DNA from: Mycolicibacterium sphagni
GTDB lineage: Bacteria > Actinomycetota > Actinomycetes > Mycobacteriales > Mycobacteriaceae
DNA: 64,000 nucleotides
Reading direction: 5' to 3'
Assembly (NCBI RefSeq): GCF_013337765.1
Contig: NZ_VBSB01000005.1
Span: 124,001 to 188,000 of the forward strand
The translations under genes were made by a program, and so were the position numbers. This document shows, piece by piece, positions 8,502 to 17,711 of this stretch (the stretch's first letter is position 1; the number at the start of each line of letters is the position of its first letter). Under the pieces are notes generated by a model. That model did no database searches. It saw nothing but the letters and a program-made list of their open reading frames with translations, and was not told where the DNA came from.

Positions 8502-8507
8502 TAGAGT
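8502..8507 (+). promoter_or_regulatory. -10 element (TAGAGT) of leaderless ygfZ
   Basis: TAGAGT ends 6 nt before the GTG at 8514, with no Shine-Dalgarno, so the mRNA probably begins at the start codon. Confidence 0.6.
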
Positions 8508-8513
8508 TGATCT

Positions 8514-9602
8514 GTGTCAGCCGTCCAGTCCCCCGACAATTCCCCCGATGCAGGCGCGATCTGGCACTACGGCGATCCGTTCGGCGAACAACGCTCCGCC
8601 GCCCACGACGCCGTCGTGGTGGACCGGTCCAACCGTGCCGTGCTCACGCTGACCGGAGCCGACCGCCGCAGCTGGCTGCACTCGATCTCGACGCAACACG
8701 TCAGCGAGCAGCCCGACGGCACGTCCACCGAGAACCTCAGCCTCGACGGACAGGGCCGCGTCGAGGACCACTGGTTGCAGACCGAACTGGACGGGGTCAC
8801 CTATCTCGACACCGAGGGGTCGCGCGGCGAGCCGCTGCTGGCGTACCTGCGCAAGATGGTGTTCTGGTCCGACGTCGCCCCCGAAGCCGCCGACCTTGCC
8901 GTGCTCTCACTGCTCGGCCCGCGACTCGCCGAGCCCGCCATACTCGCCGCCCTTGGCGTCCAGGAACTGCCCGCCGAATCGACGGCCGTGCCCGTCGAAG
9001 AAGGATTCCTGCGCCGGGTGCCCACCGAAGCGGGCCAGATCGAACTTGACCTCGTGGTGCCGCGCGCCAGCGCCGCGGACTGGCTGGCCCGGCTGGAGGC
9101 CGCCGGTGTGCGTCGCGCCGGGGTGTGGACCTATGAGGCGCAGCGGGTCGCCGCTCAGCGGCCCCGGCTCGGGGTGGACACCGACGACCGGACCATCCCG
9201 CACGAGGCAGGCTGGATCGGCGCGCCCGGGCAAGGAGCTGTGCACCTCGACAAGGGCTGCTATCGCGGGCAGGAAACCGTTGCCCGCGTCCATAACTTGG
9301 GAAAGCCACCCCGGATGCTGGTCCTGGTCCACCTCGACGGGTCCGGGGAGCGTCCGGTCACCGGCGACCCGCTGCTCGCCGATGGGCGTGTCGTCGGGCG
9401 GCTCGGCACCGTCGTCGACCACGTCGATCTCGGCCCGATCGCCCTGGCTCTGGTGAAGCGGGGAATTCCGGCCGATACCGCGCTGACCACGGGCGGCGAG
9501 CATCAGGTGGCCGCGGAGATCGACCCCGACTCGCTCCCGCCGACCGATGCGGTAGGTGCCGGACGGCTGGCCGTCGAGCGGCTGCGCCGCGGCGCGGTGT
9601 GA
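8514..9602 (+). CDS. ygfZ: YgfZ/GcvT-like folate-binding protein (Fe-S cluster repair)
   Basis: 362 residues with the diagnostic YgfZ motif KGCYRGQE at about residue 244, on a GcvT-type tetrahydrofolate-binding fold. YgfZ proteins assist repair or maturation of certain iron-sulfur enzymes using folate. This is the Rv0811c orthologue by position. The GTG start is probably leaderless. It is divergent from pabC with only 40 bp between, linking folate supply and a folate-dependent protein. Confidence 0.9.
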   Translation: MSAVQSPDNSPDAGAIWHYGDPFGEQRSAAHDAVVVDRSNRAVLTLTGADRRSWLHSISTQHVSEQPDGTSTENLSLDGQGRVEDHWLQTELDGVTYLDTEGSRGEPLLAYLRKMVFWSDVAPEAADLAVLSLLGPRLAEPAILAALGVQELPAESTAVPVEEGFLRRVPTEAGQIELDLVVPRASAADWLARLEAAGVRRAGVWTYEAQRVAAQRPRLGVDTDDRTIPHEAGWIGAPGQGAVHLDKGCYRGQETVARVHNLGKPPRMLVLVHLDGSGERPVTGDPLLADGRVVGRLGTVVDHVDLGPIALALVKRGIPADTALTTGGEHQVAAEIDPDSLPPTDAVGAGRLAVERLRRGAV

Positions 9603-9652
9603 CGTTCACCAACGGCCGAACGGGCCTGCCAGCACATCGCTGCGGGGCACGG

Positions 9653-9739
9653 TAAGGTGTTGGCAGGACAATAACCAACACACAGATCGGAGCCGCCTGC
9701 ATCCCGGGCCGCTCCGTTATTGCGCGAGGGGGTTCCCCC
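9653..9739 (+). promoter_or_regulatory. Promoter and structured leader of the DUF3073 gene
   Basis: TAAGGT at 9653-9658 is a plausible -10. Three inverted repeats follow: GTGTTGG/CCAACAC (9657-9663, 9675-9681), CGGAGC/GCTCCG (9688-9693, 9711-9716) and GGGGG-TT-CCCCC (9728-9739). The last ends directly before the ATG and contains the purine-rich ribosome site. Confidence 0.45.
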
Positions 9740-9925
9740 ATGGGCCGCGGCCGGGCTAAGGCAAAGCAGACCAAGGTTGCTCGAGAGCTGAAATACAGCT
9801 CTCCGTCGATCGATGTCGATCGGCTCCGCAAGGAGTTGGCCGGCTCGGGCGGGAGCGAGCCCGACAAGTCAGAGAACGGGTTGGTCGACGACTCGTGGAC
9901 CGACGAGGACGACTGGCGGCCCTGA
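9740..9925 (+). CDS. DUF3073 small protein (Rv0810c family)
   Basis: 61 residues. The N-terminus MGRGRAKAKQTKVARELKY is Lys/Arg-rich and the C-terminus is acidic, ending in DSWTDEDDWRP, which is characteristic of DUF3073 in actinobacteria. The charge split suggests nucleic-acid or protein contacts, but no function is known. It is convergent with purM (stop-to-stop distance 16 bp). Its leader is unusually structured. Confidence 0.88.
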   Translation: MGRGRAKAKQTKVARELKYSSPSIDVDRLRKELAGSGGSEPDKSENGLVDDSWTDEDDWRP

Positions 9926-9941
9926 GCCGCCTGCTCTCCCG

Positions 9942-11012
<1,071 letters not shown>

Positions 11013-11020
11013 CGCGCATA

Positions 11021-11026
11021 AGGCTA
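11021..11026 (-). promoter_or_regulatory. -10 element (TAGCCT) of leaderless purM
   Basis: Read on the minus strand, TAGCCT is followed by 8 nt and the purM ATG, with no Shine-Dalgarno. Confidence 0.5.
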
Positions 11027-11059
11027 CCGGTCCCCGACCGCTGCCGAAACGCGCCGTCG

Positions 11060-11677
11060 TCACCCGACGTTGCGCGCCAGCCACCCACGCAGCGGCGCCC
11101 CGGCCCGCAGGGTGGTGACCACACGATCTTTGGCCTTGGCGGTGCCCAGCCAGGCGCCAACGGGCCAGGTCTTCATCATCGCGATGCCCTTGTGCCGGAG
11201 CAGCTCGATGCGCGGATGGTCCTTCGGATATCCCCTGGGCGCCGTCTTGAGCACTTCGTGGGCCATCGTGTCGTAGCCGCCCTCGTGCAGCGCCGCCACG
11301 ATGCCGGCGAGCTCGGCCCCGGACTTCTTCTGGTCGACGGCCTCGCGGTAGCGCGCTAGCGCGGCCGGATCAGGCATGTACAACCCGCTGCCCACCGAGA
11401 GCCCGTCGGCCGAGAACGAGACGTATCCGGAGCCGATCATCGCCGCGCAGTTGGTCTTGTACGGCAGCTTGTCGGCGCTGAACCGCACGTCACGGTAGGG
11501 CCGGAACAGCTTGCCTGCCCCGAACTCCTCGGCCAGTTCGGCAAGCAGCTCCTCCATCGGTGCCTTCACCTTGCGGTCGTAGACGCCCCTGTGCTCGGTC
11601 CAATAGACCTTGGAGTTGTCGGCCTCCAAGCCCTCGTAGAACTCGACAGCCTCGATCGGCCAGCCGCGAAACGCCAT
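11060..11677 (-). CDS. DUF2461 family protein
   Basis: 205 residues. The start MAFRGWPIEAVEFYEGLEAD, followed by NSKVYWTEHR and FRPYRDVRFSADKLPYKTN, is typical of DUF2461 (TIGR02453). Function unknown. The frame opens at GTG 11695, but the family usually begins at the Met used here, and CACAAT (a variant -10) ends 6 nt before it. It is divergent from the secreted cupin with a 29-bp gap. Confidence 0.82.
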   Translation of the reverse strand: MAFRGWPIEAVEFYEGLEADNSKVYWTEHRGVYDRKVKAPMEELLAELAEEFGAGKLFRPYRDVRFSADKLPYKTNCAAMIGSGYVSFSADGLSVGSGLYMPDPAALARYREAVDQKKSGAELAGIVAALHEGGYDTMAHEVLKTAPRGYPKDHPRIELLRHKGIAMMKTWPVGAWLGTAKAKDRVVTTLRAGAPLRGWLARNVG

Positions 11678-11706
11678 GAAGACATTGTGTGACACCCTGA
11701 CTCCCC

Positions 11707-12138
11707 ATGAAAGCGTTGAGAGTGTCCGTGGCAGCGTCGGTCGCGCTGGGCACGGTGATGTTGGCGCCCGGTTCGGCTGCGGCCACGCCCGGCGTCGGCG
11801 TCGAGGGCGTTGTGATGTCGCAGGCCACGCTCAACGGCAAGGACTACATCAGCCGCGAGATCACCATCGCCCCTGGCGGAACCACCGGGTGGCATTACCA
11901 CCCCGGGCAGGTCTTCGGTGTGATCAAGGAAGGCACGCTGACGCACTACGACGGCGACTGTTCAGTCGATGGCGTCTACAACCCTGGTGACGCCATCACC
12001 GAGCGCAGCGGGACGGGCTACGTGCACGAGGGCCGCAACGAAGGTTCCACCCCGCTGGTGATGTGGGTGCTCTACATCGATCCGGCCGGCAGCCCGCTGG
12101 CAGTGGACATGCCCAATCCGGGTTGCCCTTTCGAATAA
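11707..12138 (+). CDS. Secreted cupin-domain protein
   Basis: 143 residues with a signal peptide (cleavage after SAAA near residue 26) and a single cupin barrel. Motif 1 is GWHYHPGQVFGVIKEG (two His, one Glu expected metal ligands) and motif 2 contains VHEGRN. A metal-binding exported cupin; substrate unknown. Cys residues near positions 81 and 140 may form a disulfide outside the cell. Start at ATG 11707; no clear Shine-Dalgarno. Confidence 0.8.
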   Translation: MKALRVSVAASVALGTVMLAPGSAAATPGVGVEGVVMSQATLNGKDYISREITIAPGGTTGWHYHPGQVFGVIKEGTLTHYDGDCSVDGVYNPGDAITERSGTGYVHEGRNEGSTPLVMWVLYIDPAGSPLAVDMPNPGCPFE

Positions 12139-12183
12139 CGGGCAATCCCTAAGGTCATCGGCTACGAATCACCGAGTCGATGG

Positions 12184-12189
12184 ACGGAG
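12184..12189 (+). promoter_or_regulatory. Shine-Dalgarno deciding the start of the gene at 12195
   Basis: GGAGGA lies 5 nt before ATG 12195 and overlaps the alternative ATG 12180 frame, so the downstream ATG is the start. Confidence 0.75.
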
Positions 12190-12194
12190 GACGT

Positions 12195-13202
12195 ATGTCG
12201 GCGCAGCGAATTCGATGTCTGGTGACCGGCGCAACCGGATACGTCGGCGGCCGGCTGGTGCCGCGTCTGCTGGACGACGGCTTCGACGTGCGTGCGCTGG
12301 CGCGTACCCCCGGCAAGCTGGCCGACGTGCCATGGCGCGACCGGATCGAGGTCGCCCACGGCGATCTCGGTGACGCCGACTCGCTCACCGACGCCTTCAC
12401 CGGCGTCAACGTCGTCTACTACCTGGTGCACTCGATGGGCACGTCCGAGGATTTCGCGGCCGAAGAGCGTCGCGCCGCGCAGAACGTCGTCACCGCCGCC
12501 CGCCGCGCCGGTGTCCGGCGCATCGTCTACCTGAGCGGCCTGCATCCCGAAAGTGCAGAACTGTCAACGCATCTCGCGTCGCGTACCGCGGTCGGCGAGA
12601 TCCTCATCGGCTCGGGCATCGAAACGGTCGTGCTACAGGCCGGGGTCGTCGTGGGTGCCGGCTCGGCGTCCTTCGAGATGGTCCGCCACCTCACCGACCG
12701 GCTGCCGGTGATGACGACACCCAAGTGGGTGCACAACAAGATCCAGCCGATCGCGATCGGCGACGTGCTGCACTATCTGGCCGCCGCTGCCACCGCGGCG
12801 GTGCCCACATCGCGCGCCTGGGACGTCGGCGGCCCGGACGTCCTGGAGTACGGCGACATGATGCAGATCTACGCCGAGGTCGCCGGGTTGCGCCGCAGGC
12901 GCATCCTGGTGCTGCCGGTACTCACCCCGCGGATCGCCGCTCTGTGGGTGGGGTTGGTGACGCCGATCCCGTCCGGGCTGGCCCGGCCCCTGGTCGAATC
13001 CCTGCACTGTGACGCGGTGATGGACAACCACGACATCGACACCGTCATCCCGCCCCCGGCCGGGGGTCTCACGCCGTACCGGCAGGCGGTGTCGGCGGCG
13101 CTGGCCCGCGCCGAGTTCAAGCCCAGCTGGGATACCGACGACGCTGCGCAGCTGCCCAGCGATCCGGATTGGGCCGGACCCAAACGACCGCTGAACCGAT
13201 GA
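12195..13202 (+). CDS. NAD(P)-binding atypical SDR / NmrA-like protein
   Basis: 335 residues. An N-terminal Rossmann fold (CLVTGATGYVGGRLV, then VVYYLVHSM) is of the extended/atypical SDR type, similar to TmrB/NmrA-like reductases. A hydrophobic segment near LVLPVLTPRIAALWVGLVTP suggests membrane association. There is no standard YxxxK catalytic pair at the usual distance, so it may be a redox sensor or a divergent reductase. Convergent with purF (3-bp gap). Confidence 0.75.
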   Translation: MSAQRIRCLVTGATGYVGGRLVPRLLDDGFDVRALARTPGKLADVPWRDRIEVAHGDLGDADSLTDAFTGVNVVYYLVHSMGTSEDFAAEERRAAQNVVTAARRAGVRRIVYLSGLHPESAELSTHLASRTAVGEILIGSGIETVVLQAGVVVGAGSASFEMVRHLTDRLPVMTTPKWVHNKIQPIAIGDVLHYLAAAATAAVPTSRAWDVGGPDVLEYGDMMQIYAEVAGLRRRRILVLPVLTPRIAALWVGLVTPIPSGLARPLVESLHCDAVMDNHDIDTVIPPPAGGLTPYRQAVSAALARAEFKPSWDTDDAAQLPSDPDWAGPKRPLNR

Positions 13203-13205
13203 CGG

Positions 13206-14735
13206 TCAGGGCCTGCTGAGCGCCGAGACGTTCGCGTTGTCGGCTTGCACCGGCTGAATCGGTAGGCCGGTACGGGCGGCGGTGGCCAGCATGTGCTCGA
13301 CGACGTTCTTGCCCAGCGCGGTCTCACCCGGCAGCTCGATCGGGTAGTTGCCGTCGAAGCAGGCGCAGCACAACCGCGTCGGCGGCTGTTCGGTGGCCGC
13401 GATCATGCCTTGCTGCGAGATGTAGACCAGCGAGTCGGCTCCGATCGCGTGGCGCACCGCTTCGAGCATCTCGCCCTCGTCGTCCACCGCATTGGCGATG
13501 AGTTCGGCGGGGGTGGCGAAGTCGATGCCGTAGAAGCAGGGCCATTTCACCGGCGGTGACGCGATCCGCACGTGCACCTCGACGGCGCCGGCTTCCCGCA
13601 GCATCCGGATCAACGCGCGCTGGGTGTTACCGCGCACGATCGAGTCGTCGACGACGATGAGCCGCTTGCCGCGGATCACCTCTTTGAGCGGGTTGAGCTT
13701 GAGCCGGATACCCAACTGGCGGATGGTCTGCGACGGCTGGATGAACGTGCGCCCGACGTAGGCGTTCTTCATCAGGCCCTGGCCGAACGGAATACCGGAT
13801 TCCTGGGCGTAGCCCACCGCGGCGGGGGTGCCGGATTCCGGCACACCGATCACCAGATCGGCCTCGACCGGCTTCTCACGGGCCAGCCGGCGGCCGATGT
13901 CCACGCGGGTGGCGTGCACCGAGCGGCCGACCAGCGTGCTGTCGGGCCGGGCCAGGTAGACGTACTCGAAGATGCAGCCCTTGGGGGTCGGGTTGGCGAA
14001 CCGGGTGGAGCGAACGCCGTCGGCGTCGATCGCCAGCAGCTCACCGGGTTCGATATCGCGCACGAACGATGCGCCGACGATGTCGAGCGCGGCGGTCTCG
14101 GAGGCCACGACCCAGCCGCGGTCCAGCCGGCCCAGCGACAGCGGCCGCACCCCATACGGGTCGCGGGCGGCGTACAGCGTGGTCTCGTCCATGAAGGTCA
14201 GGCAGAACGCGCCGCGCACCGTGGGCAGTAGCGCAAGGGCGGCCTGCTCGATGCTGGAGTCGGCCGCGCCGTGGGCCAGCAGGGCACCGAGGATGTCGGA
14301 GTCGGTGGTCGCCGCGCCCGGCATGTTCGGGTTGATCAGTCCGGCGTCGCGGGCTCGCGTCGCCAATTCGGTGGTGTTGACCAGATTTCCGTTGTGACCC
14401 AACGCGAGCCCGGTGCCCGCCGCGGTGTTGCGGAAAACCGGCTGGGCGTTCTCCCAGGTGGTCGAGCCCGTCGTCGAGTACCGGCAGTGGCCGATGGCGA
14501 CGTGGCCTTCCATCGCGGCCAGCGTCTGCTCATCGAAGACCTGGCTGACGAGGCCAAGATCCTTGAAGACCAGCACCTGCGATCCGTCGCCGACGGCGAT
14601 ACCGGCCGCCTCCTGGCCCCTGTGTTGCAGGGCATAGAGGCCGTAATAAGTGAGTTTCGCAACATCTTCACCCGGAGCCCAGACTCCGAAGACGCCGCAT
14701 TCTTCCGCAGGTGGGTTTTCGACTTCTTCGGTCAC
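13206..14735 (-). CDS. purF: Amidophosphoribosyltransferase
   Basis: 509 residues. PurF catalyses the first committed step of purine synthesis (PRPP plus glutamine to phosphoribosylamine). The propeptide MTEEVENPPAEE precedes the nucleophile Cys13 of the Ntn glutaminase domain. The C-terminal phosphoribosyltransferase domain carries the PRPP loop LIVVDDSIVRGNTQ. Cysteines near the C-terminus (LCCACFDGNYP) match the Fe-S-ligating cysteines of the Bacillus-type enzyme. GTG start. A TAAACT at 14777-14782 could serve as the -10, giving a leader of about 35 nt. Confidence 0.96.
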   Translation of the reverse strand: MTEEVENPPAEECGVFGVWAPGEDVAKLTYYGLYALQHRGQEAAGIAVGDGSQVLVFKDLGLVSQVFDEQTLAAMEGHVAIGHCRYSTTGSTTWENAQPVFRNTAAGTGLALGHNGNLVNTTELATRARDAGLINPNMPGAATTDSDILGALLAHGAADSSIEQAALALLPTVRGAFCLTFMDETTLYAARDPYGVRPLSLGRLDRGWVVASETAALDIVGASFVRDIEPGELLAIDADGVRSTRFANPTPKGCIFEYVYLARPDSTLVGRSVHATRVDIGRRLAREKPVEADLVIGVPESGTPAAVGYAQESGIPFGQGLMKNAYVGRTFIQPSQTIRQLGIRLKLNPLKEVIRGKRLIVVDDSIVRGNTQRALIRMLREAGAVEVHVRIASPPVKWPCFYGIDFATPAELIANAVDDEGEMLEAVRHAIGADSLVYISQQGMIAATEQPPTRLCCACFDGNYPIELPGETALGKNVVEHMLATAARTGLPIQPVQADNANVSALSRP

Positions 14736-14776
14736 GATATGGGCTGCTCCCTGGCGGGGGTTCGGTGACGTACCTC

Positions 14777-14782
14777 AGTTTA
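14777..14782 (-). promoter_or_regulatory. Candidate -10 (TAAACT) of purF
   Basis: On the minus strand TAAACT would start transcription near 14770. This promoter lies in the 94-bp gap after the SCP-like gene, so purF may also be read through from upstream. Confidence 0.35.
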
Positions 14783-14829
14783 CGGGCATCGGACGGAATC
14801 GCGGAATTGAACGCCGAGTGTCGGGCCGC

Positions 14830-15222
14830 TTACTCGCCGATTGTCACCAGGGGAAGCCACGCCGCGATCTCGCCGGCCCGTGATCCGGACAGCCGGAGCG
14901 ACCCATGTTTGGCCGCCTCGTCAACGTCGAGCAGGCCCGTCACCAGGCGAAGCCACGTTCGTGGATCGGTCTCGACCACGTTGGGCGGCGTGCCGCGGGT
15001 GTGCCGGGGACCGGAGATGCATTGCACCGCAACAAAAGGTGGGATGCGGACCTCCACACTGGCCCCCGGCGCCAGCCCGGCCAGGGTGCGGGCGGTCAGC
15101 CGGACCGCCGAGGCGATCGCGGCGCGTTCGGGGGCGGCCGCGTTGTCGTCGGACAGCCAGGGCGCCACAGCGTGCACAGCGGCCACAGTGGCCTCGGGGT
15201 CGGCGGTGTGGCGGGCGGACAT
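14830..15222 (-). CDS. SCP2-like small protein (Rv0807 family)
   Basis: 130 residues, matching Rv0807 in size and position (next to purF). The sequence VRIPPFVAVQCISGPRHTRG and the C-terminal GSLRLSGSRAGEIAAWLPLV resemble the mycobacterial sterol-carrier-like (maleylpyruvate isomerase C-terminal) fold. Ligand and role unknown. The frame extends to 15378 but ATG 15222 gives the family length. AATACT at 15229-15234 lies 6 nt before it and could be a non-canonical -10. Confidence 0.75.
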   Translation of the reverse strand: MSARHTADPEATVAAVHAVAPWLSDDNAAAPERAAIASAVRLTARTLAGLAPGASVEVRIPPFVAVQCISGPRHTRGTPPNVVETDPRTWLRLVTGLLDVDEAAKHGSLRLSGSRAGEIAAWLPLVTIGE

Positions 15223-15384
15223 AGCTTGAGTATTGTCCGTCGAGTCGACTTCGCTTCGTCTCACCCTCGACCCTGCGATGACCGCATCCATTCTGCGGTG
15301 AGAGCGCTCTCCGGGCTCAAGATCGCGCGCTGAGCGCAGAACCGATCTGGTGCCCGACAGTCGCAACGTGTCGACCACGGCCGA

Positions 15385-15930
15385 CTAGCGCTGCACGACC
15401 AGCGCCGCCACCGCACCCGCCTCGTTGATCGCCAGGTGCGCCAGCACCGGAGCCAGCACGCTCCCGGATCGCTCGGCGAGCCAGGCGAACACCCACCCGG
15501 CCACAGCGGTCACCAGCACGGTCCCGACGATCGGCTCGCCGGTTCTCTTCGCGTCGGGAATGTGCCAGAGCCCGAAGGCAGCCGCCTGGAGCAGCCGTCC
15601 GCGACTCGGCCCGATAGCCCGCGCGGCCAGGGTCGCCAGCACACCGCGAAAGATCGTCTCCTCGGTCCACACGGTGCCGAGCGGAATGTCCAACGCCAGC
15701 CAGCGCGTCGCGCCTTCGGGCAATTCGCGGCCGTGCATCCCGGCGCGCACCCGGGGCACCGCCGTCGTCGCCGCGACTCCTCCGGCGACCAGCGCGGCGG
15801 CCGCACCGCCGAACCGCAGCCCCGCCCACAGCTGGGGAGGCCGCAGCCCCAGCGGCGCGCGCGCCGCGACCGCCAATCCGGTTCCTATCGCCGCCCGTAC
15901 GGCAGGCACGCCAGAATGCTTGTGGATCAC
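15385..15930 (-). CDS. CPBP-family intramembrane metalloprotease (Rv0804-like)
   Basis: 181 residues with about four membrane segments. The CPBP/Abi motifs are in order: TEETIFRG (motif 1, glutamate pair and Arg), FGLWHIPDA (motif 2, His) and HLAINEAG (motif 3, His and Asn). Such proteins are CAAX-type or bacteriocin-immunity proteases. GTG 15930 overlaps the stop of the upstream alpha/beta-hydrolase gene by 4 nt, so the long frame to 16362 is rejected. It is the last gene of the purL-hydrolase-protease run. Substrate unknown. Confidence 0.85.
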   Translation of the reverse strand: MIHKHSGVPAVRAAIGTGLAVAARAPLGLRPPQLWAGLRFGGAAAALVAGGVAATTAVPRVRAGMHGRELPEGATRWLALDIPLGTVWTEETIFRGVLATLAARAIGPSRGRLLQAAAFGLWHIPDAKRTGEPIVGTVLVTAVAGWVFAWLAERSGSVLAPVLAHLAINEAGAVAALVVQR

Positions 15931-17711
15931 TGGAATTCGGGACCGCCGGCGGCGACGAGCTTCTCCAGCGCACGGCGGATCCGTTCGGTGTCCGCGGGCG
16001 TCCAGCCGTCGGGGGCGGCGACCGCGACCCAGCCGTCGAGCTGGCTGTCGCCATAGTTGTGGCCGTGCCCGACCGGTGAGGCCTGGGCGCTGGTGACGTT
16101 GCCGGCCATATCGGCGCTGACTTGCCAGAACGTGATGATCGGGTACCAGCGCATCGCCGGGCTGCGGTCGAAGCCCGGCGGATCCTTCAACCAATCCGGC
16201 CGGTCGAAGAGCAGGTCGGGTGTCCACCACACGACCGGATCCGACGGGTGCTGCAGGTACAGCACGCGGGTGCCCTTCCACGGCCGCGACGCCGCGACCC
16301 CGGCGATCTCGGCCGGGCCGGCCGCCTGAGCGAACCGGACGGTGCGCCCGGCGTCGTACCACGGTTGAACTTCCGGCGTGCCCGGGTCACGCCGGACCGT
16401 CAGGGCCTTCCACAGGGTGCTGGCATTGGGCGGTCCCACCCACAGCACCGAGGAGAACCCCTTGTCCACGACGTCGGGCAGGTAACCGAACGCGCCCTGA
16501 CCGGCCATCGAGCCCAGGCTCTCGCCGTAGAGCACCAGCTTGGGCCGGCTGGCCTCCGGCCACTGCAGCCACCGCCGGTGGATCGCGTCGATCATCGCCT
16601 TACCCGCCTCGATCGACTTCTCCTGGTCGGCCAGGAACGAGATCCAGCTGGGCAGGTATGAGTACTGCATGGCCACCAGCACGGTGTCGCCGTTGTACAT
16701 CGACTCGATCGACCGCGCGGCCACCGGGTCGACCCAGCCGGTGCCGGTGGTGGGAATGATCACCAGCACCTTGCGTTCAAAGGCCTTGGTGCGCTGCAGT
16801 TCCGAGAGCAACACGGCGACCTGACCGTCGAGGCTGTCAGCGGTTTCCAGGCCTGCGTAGATGCGGATGGGCTCCTTGGCCGGCCTCCCGTTGAGTTCGG
16901 TCAGCTCCGGCGCGTGCGGACCGGTGGCCACGAAATTGCGGCCTTGAAACCCCAAGGTGTCCCACGGCGCGTATGACGCTGGGCTACCTGATCTTTCGGG
17001 TTGGAAGGGTTGCGAGATACCGGGGCGGGTGGTGTCGTTCACGGGCTGGAACATCGCACTGGCGCCGATGATGAAGCCACGGTAGAGCACCCCGTTGACC
17101 AGCGTGATGATCAGCACCACGACGATCGCGGTGCCGATGAACATCGCCACCTCGTCGTTGAGGTTGAAGCGCCGGATCATCACCCGGGCAAGGAATTTGA
17201 TGGCGTCCTTGATCACCCGGGCCAGGCTGACCATCAGGCCGCCCGCGACCAGCGCGACGACCAGCGTGCGCAGGTACACCAGCGTCGAAAAGCCCTCGAT
17301 GCCCATCACCGCCGAGATCTGGCGCTGCCAGGCGGCCGCCGGTACCAGTATCAGAACGCTGGCACCGATCGACAGCACGACGGTCGCCGCCTTGAGACGG
17401 AGGAGCACCTTGGGCCCGAGCGGCCACCACGGGCGGTGCTCGAGGAACAGCCGGCGAAACAGCCAGCCGGCCAACACCCCGATGCCATAGCCGATCGCGG
17501 CGTTGATACCGCCGATCACCCCGGCCAGCACCCAATCGCGGGGCATAAGCGACGGCGTCAGCGACAGGCAGAAGAACAGCGCACCGAACGCCACACCGAC
17601 GAAGTCCAGCCGGACCAGGCTCCACGCCCACTCGATGAACGACTCGCGCCGACGCCGTGGCTCTGGCGGGGCTTGCGCCTCACCGGTGGCGTCGTCGACC
17701 GCGCTGGTCAT
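15927..17711 (-). CDS. Polytopic membrane alpha/beta-hydrolase (Abhydrolase_9 type)
   Basis: 594 residues. The N-terminal half has about five transmembrane segments (residues 35-220) and the C-terminal half is a hydrolase domain with nucleophile motif YGESLGS. It resembles the PF15420/PF10081 pair seen in Rv1069c of M. tuberculosis. The catalytic domain probably faces outside, and an envelope ester substrate is plausible but unproven. It overlaps purL by 4 nt (ATGA) and the CPBP protease by 4 nt, so all three are translated from one message. Confidence 0.85.
   Translation of the reverse strand: MTSAVDDATGEAQAPPEPRRRRESFIEWAWSLVRLDFVGVAFGALFFCLSLTPSLMPRDWVLAGVIGGINAAIGYGIGVLAGWLFRRLFLEHRPWWPLGPKVLLRLKAATVVLSIGASVLILVPAAAWQRQISAVMGIEGFSTLVYLRTLVVALVAGGLMVSLARVIKDAIKFLARVMIRRFNLNDEVAMFIGTAIVVVLIITLVNGVLYRGFIIGASAMFQPVNDTTRPGISQPFQPERSGSPASYAPWDTLGFQGRNFVATGPHAPELTELNGRPAKEPIRIYAGLETADSLDGQVAVLLSELQRTKAFERKVLVIIPTTGTGWVDPVAARSIESMYNGDTVLVAMQYSYLPSWISFLADQEKSIEAGKAMIDAIHRRWLQWPEASRPKLVLYGESLGSMAGQGAFGYLPDVVDKGFSSVLWVGPPNASTLWKALTVRRDPGTPEVQPWYDAGRTVRFAQAAGPAEIAGVAASRPWKGTRVLYLQHPSDPVVWWTPDLLFDRPDWLKDPPGFDRSPAMRWYPIITFWQVSADMAGNVTSAQASPVGHGHNYGDSQLDGWVAVAAPDGWTPADTERIRRALEKLVAAGGPEFQ

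Noticed and set aside
15927..17711. Insertion-like origin for the alpha/beta-hydrolase gene
   Set aside because: Composition and tight 4-nt overlaps on both sides match its neighbours; no repeat or mobile gene is near.
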